In this document: positions 43,035 through 53,444 of the stretch, piece after piece | Numbering within the stretch: the stretch's first letter is position 1 | How the letters are laid out: each line of letters starts with the position of its first letter | Origin: Cladocopium goreaui | Lineage: Eukaryota; Sar; Dinophyceae; Suessiales; Symbiodiniaceae | NCBI GenBank assembly: GCA_947184155.2 | Contig: CAMXCT020001719.1 | Coordinates: forward strand, 62,001-126,000 | DNA: 64,000 nucleotides | Direction: 5' to 3' | The notes under the pieces: model-generated | Seen by the model: the letters and a program-made list of their open reading frames with translations, nothing else | Told to the model about the DNA's origin: nothing | Database searches by the model: none | Program-made: the position numbers and the translations under genes

Positions 43035-44588
43035 ATGAGTGACGATGATTGGCTCACAGATCGCACAGCAGCGGGCAGCCAGTCTACGAGCAATGCTGAT
43101 GGTGGCACTCAAAAAGTGGTTGCACCGGACCTGGAAACGAAACGAGGGAAATACGTTTGAAATTAACGTTTGAAACAGAAGAGACAAAATCGAGAAACCA
43201 AGAGAAACTGCAGTGCACTCTACATGTTTTAAGATGTTCGGAACATGTTTTCATTTGTGTAAGCATGATCCTTTCATGTAAACATGTTCATCTCTGCCTT
43301 TCAGATCTTTCAGTCGATGCCAGTTCAAGGCACCGCCAAAGCTGCTGCTACGGCCAAAGCCAGAAGAGACCTCCACCAACTCTGAGAAGGCTCCGGCGGC
43401 TCCGGCGGCTCCGGTTTCGGGTTTAGTTAGGTCCTTAAGTTATGTTCGGTTAGTTTCACAGCAGTTTCACACCATTCTGGCAACATTGGGTTTGGACATG
43501 TTTGGGCCTAAGAATGAACATGATTCTCAAGTTATGGCCATAATATAAAAGACCTTAAAAGATGCTGAATCAGTGAGTGAATGATCGAGAGATAGTGTGG
43601 TAAACCCAATTTTCGAACCAGGTGACGGATGGAGAATGGGGATTTCTATTGGGCACTGATGACGACCGCAGGTTGAGAAGCCTGCGCCGAAGACATTGAA
43701 GCAGAAGGCCATGGCCCTTGGTGGATCGCCAGAGTTTTCATCAGTTTTGTCATTTTTATGCGAAGATATCAGAAGATATTCGGCTTTATTCAGCTTTTGG
43801 ATTCAGATTCAGATCATGCCACTTCCATGACTTCCATGGCGCCATGGCGCGCCAAGGAAGCAGAATATGCTGCTGCCAGAGCTCGCATTTTCGGCTATTC
43901 CGCCAATGGCGGCCCCTTGGATCAAGCGGACACCAGTGAACAAGTGACAGGAAAAAAATGGAAAAAGAACACCAAAAGGAAAGAACACGAGAATTGCAAC
44001 AGACTGCAGGAACCGGACGAGGCCGTGGCCGGGCGAGTCAAGGTAGAGGCGTGGCCGCAGATGGTGGATGTAGCCTTTGCGGATCAGCTCAAATATGATG
44101 AAATGATCGAAATGTATGAAATGTATGATGAAATGGTGGATTTCCCCCAAATTCATGGGCCATGTCAGGGGAAGCATGATATACTCATGGTATACTGATG
44201 ATTTTGGATGGCGTGAGAAAAATCTGTTGGGGTAAAACCTATTTTGAGGCAAAGCCGCCGTACTTTCTGCATGGTTCTGGATGTGTTTATGACGCATTGA
44301 TTCCAGGGCAATCTCGAGCACAGCAGAACAATACCTCAGCCATGGGCCTCAGCGCAGTTTGGATTTGATCTGGTGAACTGCTTTCGGTATCCTTCGGTTG
44401 GTTTGGTGGTCTGGCCCGGGACATTGAGGAGAGGAAACCGCGTGTTGATGCCCATGATCCTGTCAGCTTCCCAAGTGGCAACATTTGATGTACAAAAGAT
44501 GCGGATTTTGCGAGTGCGATGCTCACATTCACTTTGGGCAGGATTACGACCGCAATCCACATCGATATGTCGGAAACCAAGGCCGCAG
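43035..44588 (+). CDS. SUZ-domain (R3H/SUZ-type) RNA-binding protein, spliced, partial
   Basis: SUZ motifs bind RNA and usually follow an R3H domain. Exons: possibly 43035-43154 (ATG; MSDDDWLTDRTAAGSQ); about 43306-43413 (KAPPKLLLRPKPEETSTNSE, KAPAAPAAP); 43672-43720 (VEKPAPKTLKQKAMAL); 43807-44042, the SUZ exon with RAKEAEYAAARARIFGYSAN and a basic tail (GKKWKKNTKRKEHEN), donor GTAGAG; 44307-44372 (GNLEHSRTIPQPWASAQFGF DL), donor GTGAAC; 44542 onward (DYDRNPHRYVGNQGRR). Junctions 43413/43672, 44042/44307 and 44372/44542 are phase 0; 43720/43807 splits a Gly/Asp codon cleanly. The E-x-E-Y-x(3)-R-A-R-I-F-G core is the SUZ signature. No R3H domain was found upstream, so it may lie in exons I missed. 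This is the best-supported host gene in the window. The 3' end is not located. Confidence 0.7.
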
Positions 44589-44599
44589 AGCAAAAACAG

Positions 44600-44690
44600 C
44601 CATATCTCTGTATATATATATATATTATCTATATTATGTATATATATATATTATATTATGTATATATATTATCTATATATGGTATAAGTT
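44600..44690. repeat. (TA)n-rich microsatellite
   Basis: Alternating tatata with interspersed ttat/ctat over about 80 bp, directly after the last recognised SUZ-gene exon, probably intronic. Confidence 0.9.
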
Positions 44691-45750
44691 GTAGATGTGT
44701 AATTGATATATCAGTTGACAATAGTTCCATAATCGCAATCCGACTGGCAGTCGATTTGGTGTTCGGCTGCATGGTGCTGAGGCACCACGGTTGGTTCCTG
44801 GAAACGAGTACGGCACCACAGGATTCTGAAATTCTGAGATTCTGAATAGAGATAAGCGCCTCGGACGCTCGGTCCGAATGTCATCCCATCAGGTCGCACG
44901 GTCCCAGTTCGAGGCAGGGAATTGAACTCCGGTAAACAGCTTCGAAATGCACACGTTTGAAACAGAGCACTAGAGGCATCCAAAAATGCAGCCATGTGCA
45001 GACGGGTACTGCTTAGATCTGCTTAGTACTGGGACGGAACTCTTAGAGTCTTAGAGAAGCATATGAAACATGAGCCCAGAACGGAATGGTGATGTCATGT
45101 GATGACTTTGACTGGCCTGGTGTTCGTCCTCTCCAAAGGTACATACCTCCCACGTATGAGACTGAATTCCCATCTTTGTGAGTTCACTTCAAATCAGCGG
45201 CCCATGCGGCCCCAGCGATCAATAGTTCTACAGTTCCAGCACGAGACTAAGATGGCATGTTGCTTTAAAGATCTTTAAAACAACAGGAACGAATTTTCAT
45301 CGTTCTAAACTTATACGTGATCAAGATGCGCGTTGAATCAGCCAGTTTTGGGCTTCGGAATGAGACCGCTGCGTCAAAGATTTGTTGTGGGGTCAGGAAT
45401 TCGACTCTGGCTGCAAAATGCAAGCCATATGCACTGTGTTGGGACAGGGCAAAGTCGGCAAAAAGCGCAGATCTCAATTTATGTGATTCAAGAAGAGGAA
45501 ATTCATAGGGCTTGCCCCGGCTTGGCCATGAAATCGAAGCATTCAGCGCCTGGCAATGCGGTTCAATATGGTGTAACGCAAGGTTTGGGATGAAACTCAT
45601 GGATGAACATTGAGTGAGACCTGGCACGGGCCAAAACCCTTCCCGAAGTTGTCGACAGGTCTCAGCTTTGAAGATTTTGGCTCAGCTGACTAGAACAGTT
45701 GGCATGCATTCTTGCACGTGTCGTGACATCTCGTGACTACCGGAAGCGCG
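44691..45750. other. No gene recognised
   Basis: Balanced composition with open frames of 85-120 codons on both strands (45265-45627 minus; 45333-45593 plus), none with protein-like features. A few short GC-rich islands could be exons but have no matching splice borders. Confidence 0.35.
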
Positions 45751-46068
45751 ATGCCACCTTCGATGTTTGTCACGTTTGTCGCGGTTGCGTTGCTGGCCTT
45801 GCTGGCTGTTGCTTCGGCCGAGTGTGACGGCTTGGAGTGTGACGCCGAGGACGCTCACATGGTCCAGGTCTTTGGCAGGCGCGAGTCCGATTCCGTGAGT
45901 CGCCTGAGGGATCCGGCTTTTTCGCGATTGGTGCCAAATGTAGCTTGGGAAGGAATATAGAAACAGCAAATTTCAACAAAACATGCTCAATATTTTGTAA
46001 TCACATCAAGCATCCAAGCGTTCGTGCAGGAAGTTGAACAGCAAGCGGCTCGGGAGTTGTCGCGCTGA
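45751..46068 (+). CDS. Small secreted protein, two exons
   Basis: ATG at 45751 starts a classic signal peptide (MFVTFVAVALLALLAVASAE from the second Met at 45766), with a small-residue cleavage site ASA-E, followed by a short acidic Cys-containing segment (CDGLECDAEDAHMVQV). Exon 1 ends at 45894 with a consensus GTGAGT donor. Exon 2 begins after GCAG at 46030 in phase 0 (EVEQQAARELSR) and meets TGA at 46066-46068, giving about 60 residues. It is possible that exon 2 instead ends at an apparent GC donor and the protein continues into the downstream exons at 46.4 kb, which would make this the signal-peptide exon of that larger protein. The GTG at 45733 is not used as start because the ATG gives the better leader. 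Confidence 0.6.
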
Positions 46069-46393
46069 GGACCAAGCGGCTGGGCCTCGATGCGTCCATC
46101 ACTTGCCATCGATTCAAATCGGATCTAATCGGATCTAATCGGCCACCCCCTTGACCATCCTTGACCATCCTTGACCCTTGATGATTTTGATTTCGTCTGA
46201 GGTCAGATGGCCATGCGGAACTCCTGTGGTGAGCTCCTTTGCCTTGCAGGTGGTCAACAATGACACAAGCTCAAGCAATTGCGCCGCGGACAATGTTGCG
46301 TCGCTTGCTTCAAAATTGCAGGCCCATCCAAGCCCCTGATTCTGGAAATTGTCTGAAAACCTCTCACAATCCATACAAAACTGTTCTCTCTAG
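46069..46393. other. Intron or spacer
   Basis: Contains tandem aatcggatct (46116-46140) and ccttgaccat repeats (46149-46180). No exon recognised. Confidence 0.4.
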
Positions 46394-47968
46394 ATACATC
46401 CGCGTTGCTGCTGAGGACTATCAGCGCGCTGAACATCGACACTGGTGATTATGCAAGTATTTGCCAGCTCCCAGAGGGCATTTGTGTGAATGCTTGCGGC
46501 ATTGACCCCACCTCGAATCTCGCATTCTGTGTCTCCCGGCCAGGGGATTTGAATCTGCTGCGGATTGATTGTGATTTCACTGGCAAGCTTGCAGAGCTGC
46601 AAGCAAGGTCTGATGCAGGCACTCTCAGTACCTTGGCAGTTTCAGTCTCGCCCTGTCATATCGTGTCATTGTGTATAGTGGGGCTGTGACGGTGCCACTA
46701 TGTGCCATTGGAACTCAGCAATCTCATCAACAAAAATGTCGGATTTGGTGTTTCTTAGATTTTTTGAGTTGCTATCCTGGCTATCCTTGTCGCTTAACTT
46801 ATGGTTAGGGCGCTGAACCCATCTGAGGCTCGTTCACACCAGTGGCGGGAGATGTCTGCTTCTACGGACTCGTTGCAAACACCATGCAAGGAGCCTTCGA
46901 TGCCAGTGGAAATTTCTGGTGCTGGGCTCACAAACAGGAAATTCATGCCATGTCCAGTTCAGGGCTTACCCAAAGCAGGCAAAATCTCAGAAAAGCTAAG
47001 AACCATATAGAAGCATGACACCCTATTTTTTCAGGAAGCATCGCTAGAGGTTTCTTGCGCACAACTGCCCCAACCCTCTGAAGCTTTAACCATCTTTAAC
47101 CTCATGTTCATGACATGTAGGGCGCGCTGGGTTGCGCAAATGTGCTCCTTAGCTTGGGGCCCCTTGTCCCGGCCACGGTGGTTTGTTGTGAAATTCCTTC
47201 GTTATCGACCGGGGGTCAGCGCAGCCAACAAGACCCTGGGGTATCTTGCCATGCCCTGTGCGCATCGCTTTTTGTTGCCGTGGATGCCAAGTTGTGTTGA
47301 CTGTTTTCTTGCGCAAGTGCACCACGCGAACCGGGATCATCCGGGATCATCCGGGATCATCCGGGATCATCCTGGATCATCCGGGATCTGTACCCCGCTA
47401 TGCACAGATTTAGCTGCAACACCAAGACGTAGCTCATGCAAGCTCTGTGCTCAGTTTTGTTTCTTTCAGCCTGCAGCTGCATGCTGTAAACCCCCGCATC
47501 CCGCATTTTGTACTGAACCATGACCATGACAAGTTTTTACATTTGGTGGACAGAAGAAATCCCGGGCCCCCGCCAAAACTAACGAGTCAACCTGCAGGTC
47601 TTGCAAAGCTTTTGATTAACGTACGCTGGATTCTGTTGATGTGTTGTCACCTATACATATTCAAGCTTTTGATGTTTGCTGTTGAATTTGCGCCCATAGG
47701 TATTTTGTGTCGCAAAAAAGGTGCTGAATAGCCGTCATCAAACAGAAACAGCGCTTCAAAGTCCAAGATCTCTGCAGCGATGGTCTGCCAATCTCTCAGG
47801 TTCTTGCGGAGCACTGGGAGGGTCTACCAGATCACCGATGCGACAATCGGAATGCTGTCCGGCGCGGCGAATCCAACCGTGCCGCCAAGCCCACCAATAC
47901 AAGGACTGCGAGTTGGTTTTGGACATGCTTACGTTTCCTGCGCTGCGGGTTGCTGCGGTTCGAGATGA
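46394..47968 (+). CDS. Propeller-like protein exons
   Basis: Exon candidates: 46394-46607 (TISALNIDTGDYASICQLPE, NACGIDPTSNLAFCVSRPGD LNLLRIDCDFTGKLAEL), donor GTCTGA; about 46838-46935 (VAGDVCFYGLVANTMQGAFD ASGNFWCWAHK); about 47119-47300 (GALGCANVLLSLGPLVPA ... CASLFVAVDAKLC); and about 47780-47968 (GRVYQITDATIGMLSGAANP). The recurring pattern of short beta-like strands, D-P/S-x-x-G-N/L and 'LNI/DTGDY' is what repeat units of a beta-propeller look like. Phases between exons 1 and 2 do not close with the borders I chose, so at least one border is wrong. The signal-peptide exon just upstream could be the start. The family is not named with confidence. Confidence 0.45.
47331..47387. repeat. 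10-bp tandem repeat (ccgggatcat)n
   Basis: Five and a half copies, one with a substitution (cctggatcat). Confidence 0.95.
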
Positions 47969-48470
47969 TTTCTACCTTGAGCCGTCATCCACGTAACAGA
48001 TATTATACAGCTTTTGGCGTTGTGATACTAGGCCCACTAGGCCTTGGAGTGTTGTGTGCTCTTGGGGGTCTAGCTGTTTGTCTGCAAAAGTTGCAAAGCT
48101 TCACGAGCCTTGTGGAGGAGCCGTTGCCGGTCAGGAATTTCTGATCTCTGCTGTTAACGTCGGCAACGTCGTGCCTCTGACGAACCGGTGACGTGTGCTG
48201 TTGTTGGGCAGCAAGCTTGCTGCGGGCATTATGTTCATGCATTAATCCGGTTAATCGCAAAACAAATAGGAACAAACTGATGCTTTATTTGCTAGGGGCA
48301 TCCGCCCTCATGTGTTGCTCTTGCATGGACCCTGGGGCTGGCCATTGGCAACAAGCATTTGGGTTTCGCACAGCATATGGAACAAATGACAGGGTCGCTA
48401 TGGTCCCGACCCCGGTTCTAGGGCACTTGGAAATGGAGGTCTATTTTTTTCGTTTTTTTTGTTTTCAAGC
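47969..48470. other. 3' region, one membrane-like frame
   Basis: A frame at 47950-48144 contains TAFGVVILGPLGLGVLCALG, which would make a membrane helix, and a Pro-Val end before TGA. It could be the last exon of the propeller gene in another frame or chance. The remainder (48145-48470) shows nothing. Confidence 0.3.
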
Positions 48471-48474
48471 CTGG

Positions 48475-48541
48475 TTTTTGTGGCTTTTGTGGCTTTTGTG
48501 GCTTCTGTGGCTTCTGTGGGTGTGTGGCTTTTGTGGCTTGA
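48475..48541. repeat. (tttgtggc)n / (ttctgtggc)n repeat
   Basis: About seven units of 9 bp. Confidence 0.9.
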
Positions 48542-48554
48542 CCATGCTTTACCT

Positions 48555-49350
48555 ATCTTCTAATCTAACATAATCTAACCTAATCTAACCTAATTTAATC
48601 TAATCTTATCTTATCTAATCTTATCTCATTTTATCTTGTTTTATCTTGTTTTTTCTTGCTTGATCTTATCTATCTTATCTATCTAATCTATCTAACCTAT
48701 ATAATCTATCTAACCTATCCAACCTATCTAATCTATCTAATCTATCTAATCGATCAAATCTATCAAATCTATCTAATCAATCTAATTTAATCTATCTAAT
48801 CTAATCTTTCTAACGTATCTATTAATCTATCTATTTAGTCTATCTATTTAACATGTCTATTTAATCTACCTCTTTAATCTGTCCATTTTATCTGTCTATT
48901 TAACCTGTCTGTTTAATCTATCTATTTAATCTATCTATTTAATCTATCTATCTAATTTATCTTTTTAATCTATCTATTTAACCTATCTATTTAACCTAAT
49001 CTAATCTAATCCAACCTAATCTTATCTAATCTCATCTAACCTAGTCTAATCAAATCTATCGAATCTATCTAATCTATCTAATCGATCTAATCGATCTAAT
49101 CTAGCTAATCTATCTAATCTATCTAATCTATCTAATCTATCTAATCTATCTAAGCTATCTAATCTATCGAATCTATCTAATCGATCTAATCTATATATCT
49201 AATCTATATATCTAATCTACTTATCTATCTAATCTATCTAATCTATCTAATTTATCTAAGCTATCTAATCTATCTAATCTACCTATTCTATCTAATCTAT
49301 CAATCTAGCAATCTATCAATCTATCTAGCTATCCATCCATCTATCTATCG
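48555..49350. repeat. Degenerate (TCTAATCTA)-type tetranucleotide/pentanucleotide array
   Basis: About 800 bp built from tctaatc, tatctaatc and tatttaatc variants with no stable period, gradually changing from taatctaacc to ctatctaatc. No ORF, no TIR. It separates the plus-strand host genes from the telomere-like block. Confidence 0.95.
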
Positions 49351-49374
49351 ATCTTTATAAACACACCTTGTATC

Positions 49375-50078
49375 CCTACATGTACCTTAATCCAACCCTC
49401 AACAGACTTTAATCCGACCATAAATCAACCCTAAATAACCATAAATAGCCCTAAACAACCCTAAATTACCATAAGCCAACCATAAACCAACCCAACATAA
49501 CCCTCCCTAAATAAACCCTAAACCAACCCGAAACTGAATAACCCTAAGCCAACCCTAAATAAACTTTAGACTAACCCTAAATAAACCATAAACCGAAACC
49601 CTAAACAAACCCTAAACCAACCCTAAATAACCCTAAATAACCCTAAATAAGCCCTATATAAACAAATTTTAAATAAACCGTAAACCAACCCTAAATAAAC
49701 CCTAACCCAACCCTAAATAAACCTTAAACCAACTCTAAAGCAAGCCTAAATAAACCCTAAACCAAGCCTAAATAAACCCTAAACAAACTTTAAATACACC
49801 GTAAACCAACCCTAAATAAACCCAAACCCAACCCTAACTAAATTTAAACCAACCCTAAATAACCCGAAATAACCCTAAACCAACCGTAAATAAACACTAA
49901 CCCCAACCCTAAATAAACCCTCAACAAACCCTAAACCAAGCCTAAATAGACCCCAAACCAACCCTAAATAAACCCTAAGCAAACACCAAATAAACCCTAA
50001 ACCAGACTTAAACATAACCTAAATGACCCTAAACCAACCCTAAACCAACCCTAACTAAATTTAAGCCAACCCTAAATC
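49375..50078. repeat. Degenerate telomere-like (CCCTAAA) block
   Basis: About 700 bp made of ccctaaa cores separated by taaa, cca and similar spacers (ccctaaataaaccctaaacc). CCCTAAA is the complement of the TTTAGGG telomere repeat reported for dinoflagellates and plants. Tandem register is lost almost everywhere, so it is not an active telomere. It ends sharply at the retroelement at about 50078. Confidence 0.85.
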
Positions 50079-51068
50079 ACGAAAGGTAGCGTCAGCTACC
50101 TGAGTTCTCCGTGCTTCAGCACAATCATAGGGGGTATTGGGGGGCCAGCCCGGGCTAAACGAGGAATTCTCGCCGTTATGTATTGGATATCAATTATAAG
50201 GGGGGGGGTGAAGAGGGGCCCTAGCGTCTACTTCAAGATCAGCTAAGGCGTCTTCCCCAATGACAGCACTCTTTTACTCAGCCTGTTGCCGGTCAGTGCT
50301 ATGTCTACAGGGTTACTCTATATACCTCTTGAGCCTTGAAGGGGCGCATATAAATGTGCTCAATACTCATGCATAATACCTGGTAGGTATTAGGTCGAAA
50401 CAAAAACACAGGCACAAATTCAAAAGCAATGAGTAGAGCACTACGCCTTGTCGTACTCAATCAGTATTAAGAGTATCTTCCTGTTTTCTCTACACAATGG
50501 CAAATAGCAAAAATAAACCGGAGTTACGCAGTGGCTTCGAATTGAAAAACACGTGAAAGCAGCGAATGTCCTAAAGACATGCCGAAAAAGAACAGCGGAT
50601 TCGCTAATTTTTCCAGTAGCGACCAATGGTGCTTCGCGCACGGTCTCTCCACAGGCAAAATGCCTCGCTCTACCGGTGAAAGTTCGAATTGAAAAGTTCG
50701 GTTCGCAAGATTCAGAAATAATTCCGGTCATACGAAAAACAATTGACCAAATCACGAAATAAACGGAAATAGCGGATCTCCAAAGTTGCTCATTCAAGCA
50801 ACAATGGACAGAAATCGAAGTTGGTAAATTTTTGGAGTTCGCTCCATTCGGAGTGGTCTGCTCGCAGAAAATTCATGGAGATAAATGTGTATAGTATCTC
50901 TATCTACAAGAGTATCTATTTTACATTAAATTGAAATTCAGACACTTGTGGCATTTTCTCTATCTCAAAGAGTATATGCCATTTTTGTGAAAAATAAGTT
51001 GATGCACAGAAAAACTGTACACGGCTTCTCATGCTGTGTTATCTTCATCTAAAGAAGTATACACTTTT
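50079..51068 (-). other. 3' non-coding end of the retroelement, probable LTR
   Basis: About 1 kb without credible ORF between the last coding region and the telomere-like block. It has two small perfect hairpins at the outer edge: 50085-50100 (ggtagc/gctacc, 4-nt loop) and 50111-50122 (gtgct/agcac). It also holds three diverged copies of a ~28-nt motif (tctctatctacaagagtatc; tctctatctcaaagagtata; tcttcatctaaagaagtata) at 50898, 50957 and 51048. This should contain the 3' LTR; the partner LTR is outside the window. Confidence 0.55.
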
Positions 51069-53444
51069 TCATCGCCACTCACTTTGTCTCCATGGTCTGG
51101 ACGTAGAAGATGAGGATCCACCCCAACTCATGTTGCCCTGCTGCGTTGATGCCTGATCTTCATATGCCTTTCTCTTTTTCTCCTTCTGTCTTTCCTTCCT
51201 GTGTTGAGTATACATCATCTTCTGCATGCCATGCTTGTAATGATGTTTCTCATTCCACGACATATCAGAAGGATCCAAATGCACAAGAATAGGATTATGG
51301 GCATCGCGATCGTTTGGAGCAACCATGAAGATATTATGATCACCATGTAAGCAAGTTTCATTTACCTTGAAGTAAAATTCACCCACATAGTTCATGTGAT
51401 CTTCATCTCCATCAAAGTCTTCTGGGTGTTCCTCACACATCAAACGTGAATGACCCCACTCAACAACTGAAAGCATACAACAATCACCTTTACCATTTGT
51501 CTTGTTCATGAGCTCGTCGGTGTATGTTGCTGTTGTAATGCCATCCAAGTGCGTTGCAAGAAAATCCAAGTCACGATAACTGCAAGAAATGAAATGCTTG
51601 ACCCTGACTGGAGGGCAAGATGAATCAAAATGCTTGCGCATGGCTTGTGTTGCAACACCCATCATTCTGTTGATCCAGAATTGTATGAGGCTGTGTTGAT
51701 ATGTAGGGACACCTGGAGATTTTGGTGTTGTGTAGTAGCATGCCTTGTTTCCATCACCTGCGATGACGTCAACTTGATATCTAGCACACTCAAAAGCCAT
51801 AACAGCTAAACACTCACCAACAATACCAGGAGAGTCTGATGCATACTTCTGTCCGACGTGATAAACGCACACACGTGTCATCTTCATCCTGCCTCTGGTC
51901 AAGTCAACAGTCTCATCTGTATCACGGTTCTTTGTCTTTCCCCAAGATACTTCAAAGATTGCCCATGAGACTTGTCGAACTCATGTGTCGTTTTCGTCTG
52001 TCTGATATCCAGCAATTTGCCTGATATATCCTTCCTTTCCGAGGCGAGCTGCCACCATCAAGTCATGATAATCATTGAAGCAAGTTTTAAAGTCAACCTC
52101 GTTGAGTCTCTCTCTGTGAGGATACAACGAACCAGCTTCACAATTCATGAAAAGATGTCCTCCAAAGTTCTTGATGACGTTGATGAAGTAATTGTTGAAC
52201 TGTGTCTTGTTCTCATCAAACCTTAAATGATCTTCATCAATTGTGTAGTCAATGTGTGGAATGAGTTGTTGAAATCTTTCTGGAACTGGGCATTTGTCAA
52301 ATCTGCTTCTGCACCAGTTTCCCAAATTCCAAAACATGACTGTAATGTGTGGAGAGGATCTGTATGGAAATTCGGCATCCTTGTATGTTGGGTCTGTTAG
52401 GCCTCCACCTAAATATCTGTAAGCCAAGCTATGCAAGATCACACAGTAAGGCAAGACCTTGTGGTCCTCAACATAATCTCGAAGTACCTTTGTCAGATTT
52501 CCAAAATCGTCATCAATTCTTCGTTCTGCTTCTTTTGAGGCTGCTTCTGCTTTGTTTTGATGAAGAGGATGCAATCTTGGATCACTACAACCATATTCAA
52601 TATGATTCTTGAGTTCTTCTAGTTCTTGTAGTGGTTGTTGATCCTTATGTCTGGCAATGTACTCCATCATCAACTGGTCATCTGTAAGATGGTACCAAAA
52701 ATCTTGATGTGCAGACATAGTCTTCCTGTACTTGACATGCCAAAACATGTGTCGATGCTTCGAAGACGCTGGAAAACCTTTGTTGTAAAATCCTGCCCAT
52801 TCACCATGGTAACCATCTGAAAAACAATCCTTCAATTTTCGAAAAACTGAATCATCTTCGTTTCCAGTGATATCTTGACCATAGTAAAATCGAACTGCAG
52901 GTTTCACTTCAGGAGCTGTCTCATCATCTTGAATGTCTGTCTTTTTCTCCCCTGATTCCTCCTTCTCTGAGGAGCGTTCAGGTGGAGCTGATTCCTCTTT
53001 CTCAAAAGAGCTTTCAGCTGGGACATGTGGCTCCTTTGTATCTTCTTCTCCTTCTTCTTCTTCGACAACAATCTCCTCTTCTTCATCTTCTTTTTCTTCC
53101 TCTTGTCGTTCTTCTTGTTTGACAAAACTATCCTTGATCTTTTGTTGAACATTCTTGTTGCACATACTGATCCACTTCAATGTACACTCAACCAATTTGT
53201 CATCATCTGTTTCCAAAATTATGTGCTTGTCCTCAATGTTCAAACTTTCAATAGTGTTCTTGTATTCAGGATCTGCACTACTTGGTCCTTGAAGGTCTGG
53301 TAGAAGAGTTTCTGGATCATCGTCTGCTAAATCTGGCTCCTCAACATCAAGGAAATTGTCTGATGTGATGTGCTCATTGTCCTTGAGAACCTTTGTAATA
53401 TCCAGTTTGAATGAACTCATGGTATTGATCATAGGAGATCTCAT
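51069..53444 (-). CDS. Accessory ORF with EEP nuclease-like domain, interrupted
   Basis: Frame from about 53420 (MSSFKLDITKVLKDNEHI is a natural start; the ORF is open from 53444) to 51981, where an in-frame TGA occurs; the same frame then continues to 51069. The N-terminal part is acidic (EE/ED runs, residues 110-175), then a conserved-looking globular region (VRFYYGQDI onward), then motifs of the endonuclease/exonuclease/phosphatase superfamily: ITVMFWNLGNW (367-377), MNCEAGSL (433-440), and after the stop VDVIAGDGNKACYY (45-57 of the second part) and VVEWGHSRLM (146-155). N, E, D-x-N and the final H correspond to the usual metal and catalytic positions. Such enzymes include AP endonucleases, deadenylases and LINE endonucleases. 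The TGA falls inside the domain. Confidence 0.6.

Noticed and set aside
50441-50797. 118-codon minus ORF in the retroelement 3' end
   Set aside because: Lies in the probable LTR, overlaps an open frame on the other strand, and has no domain.
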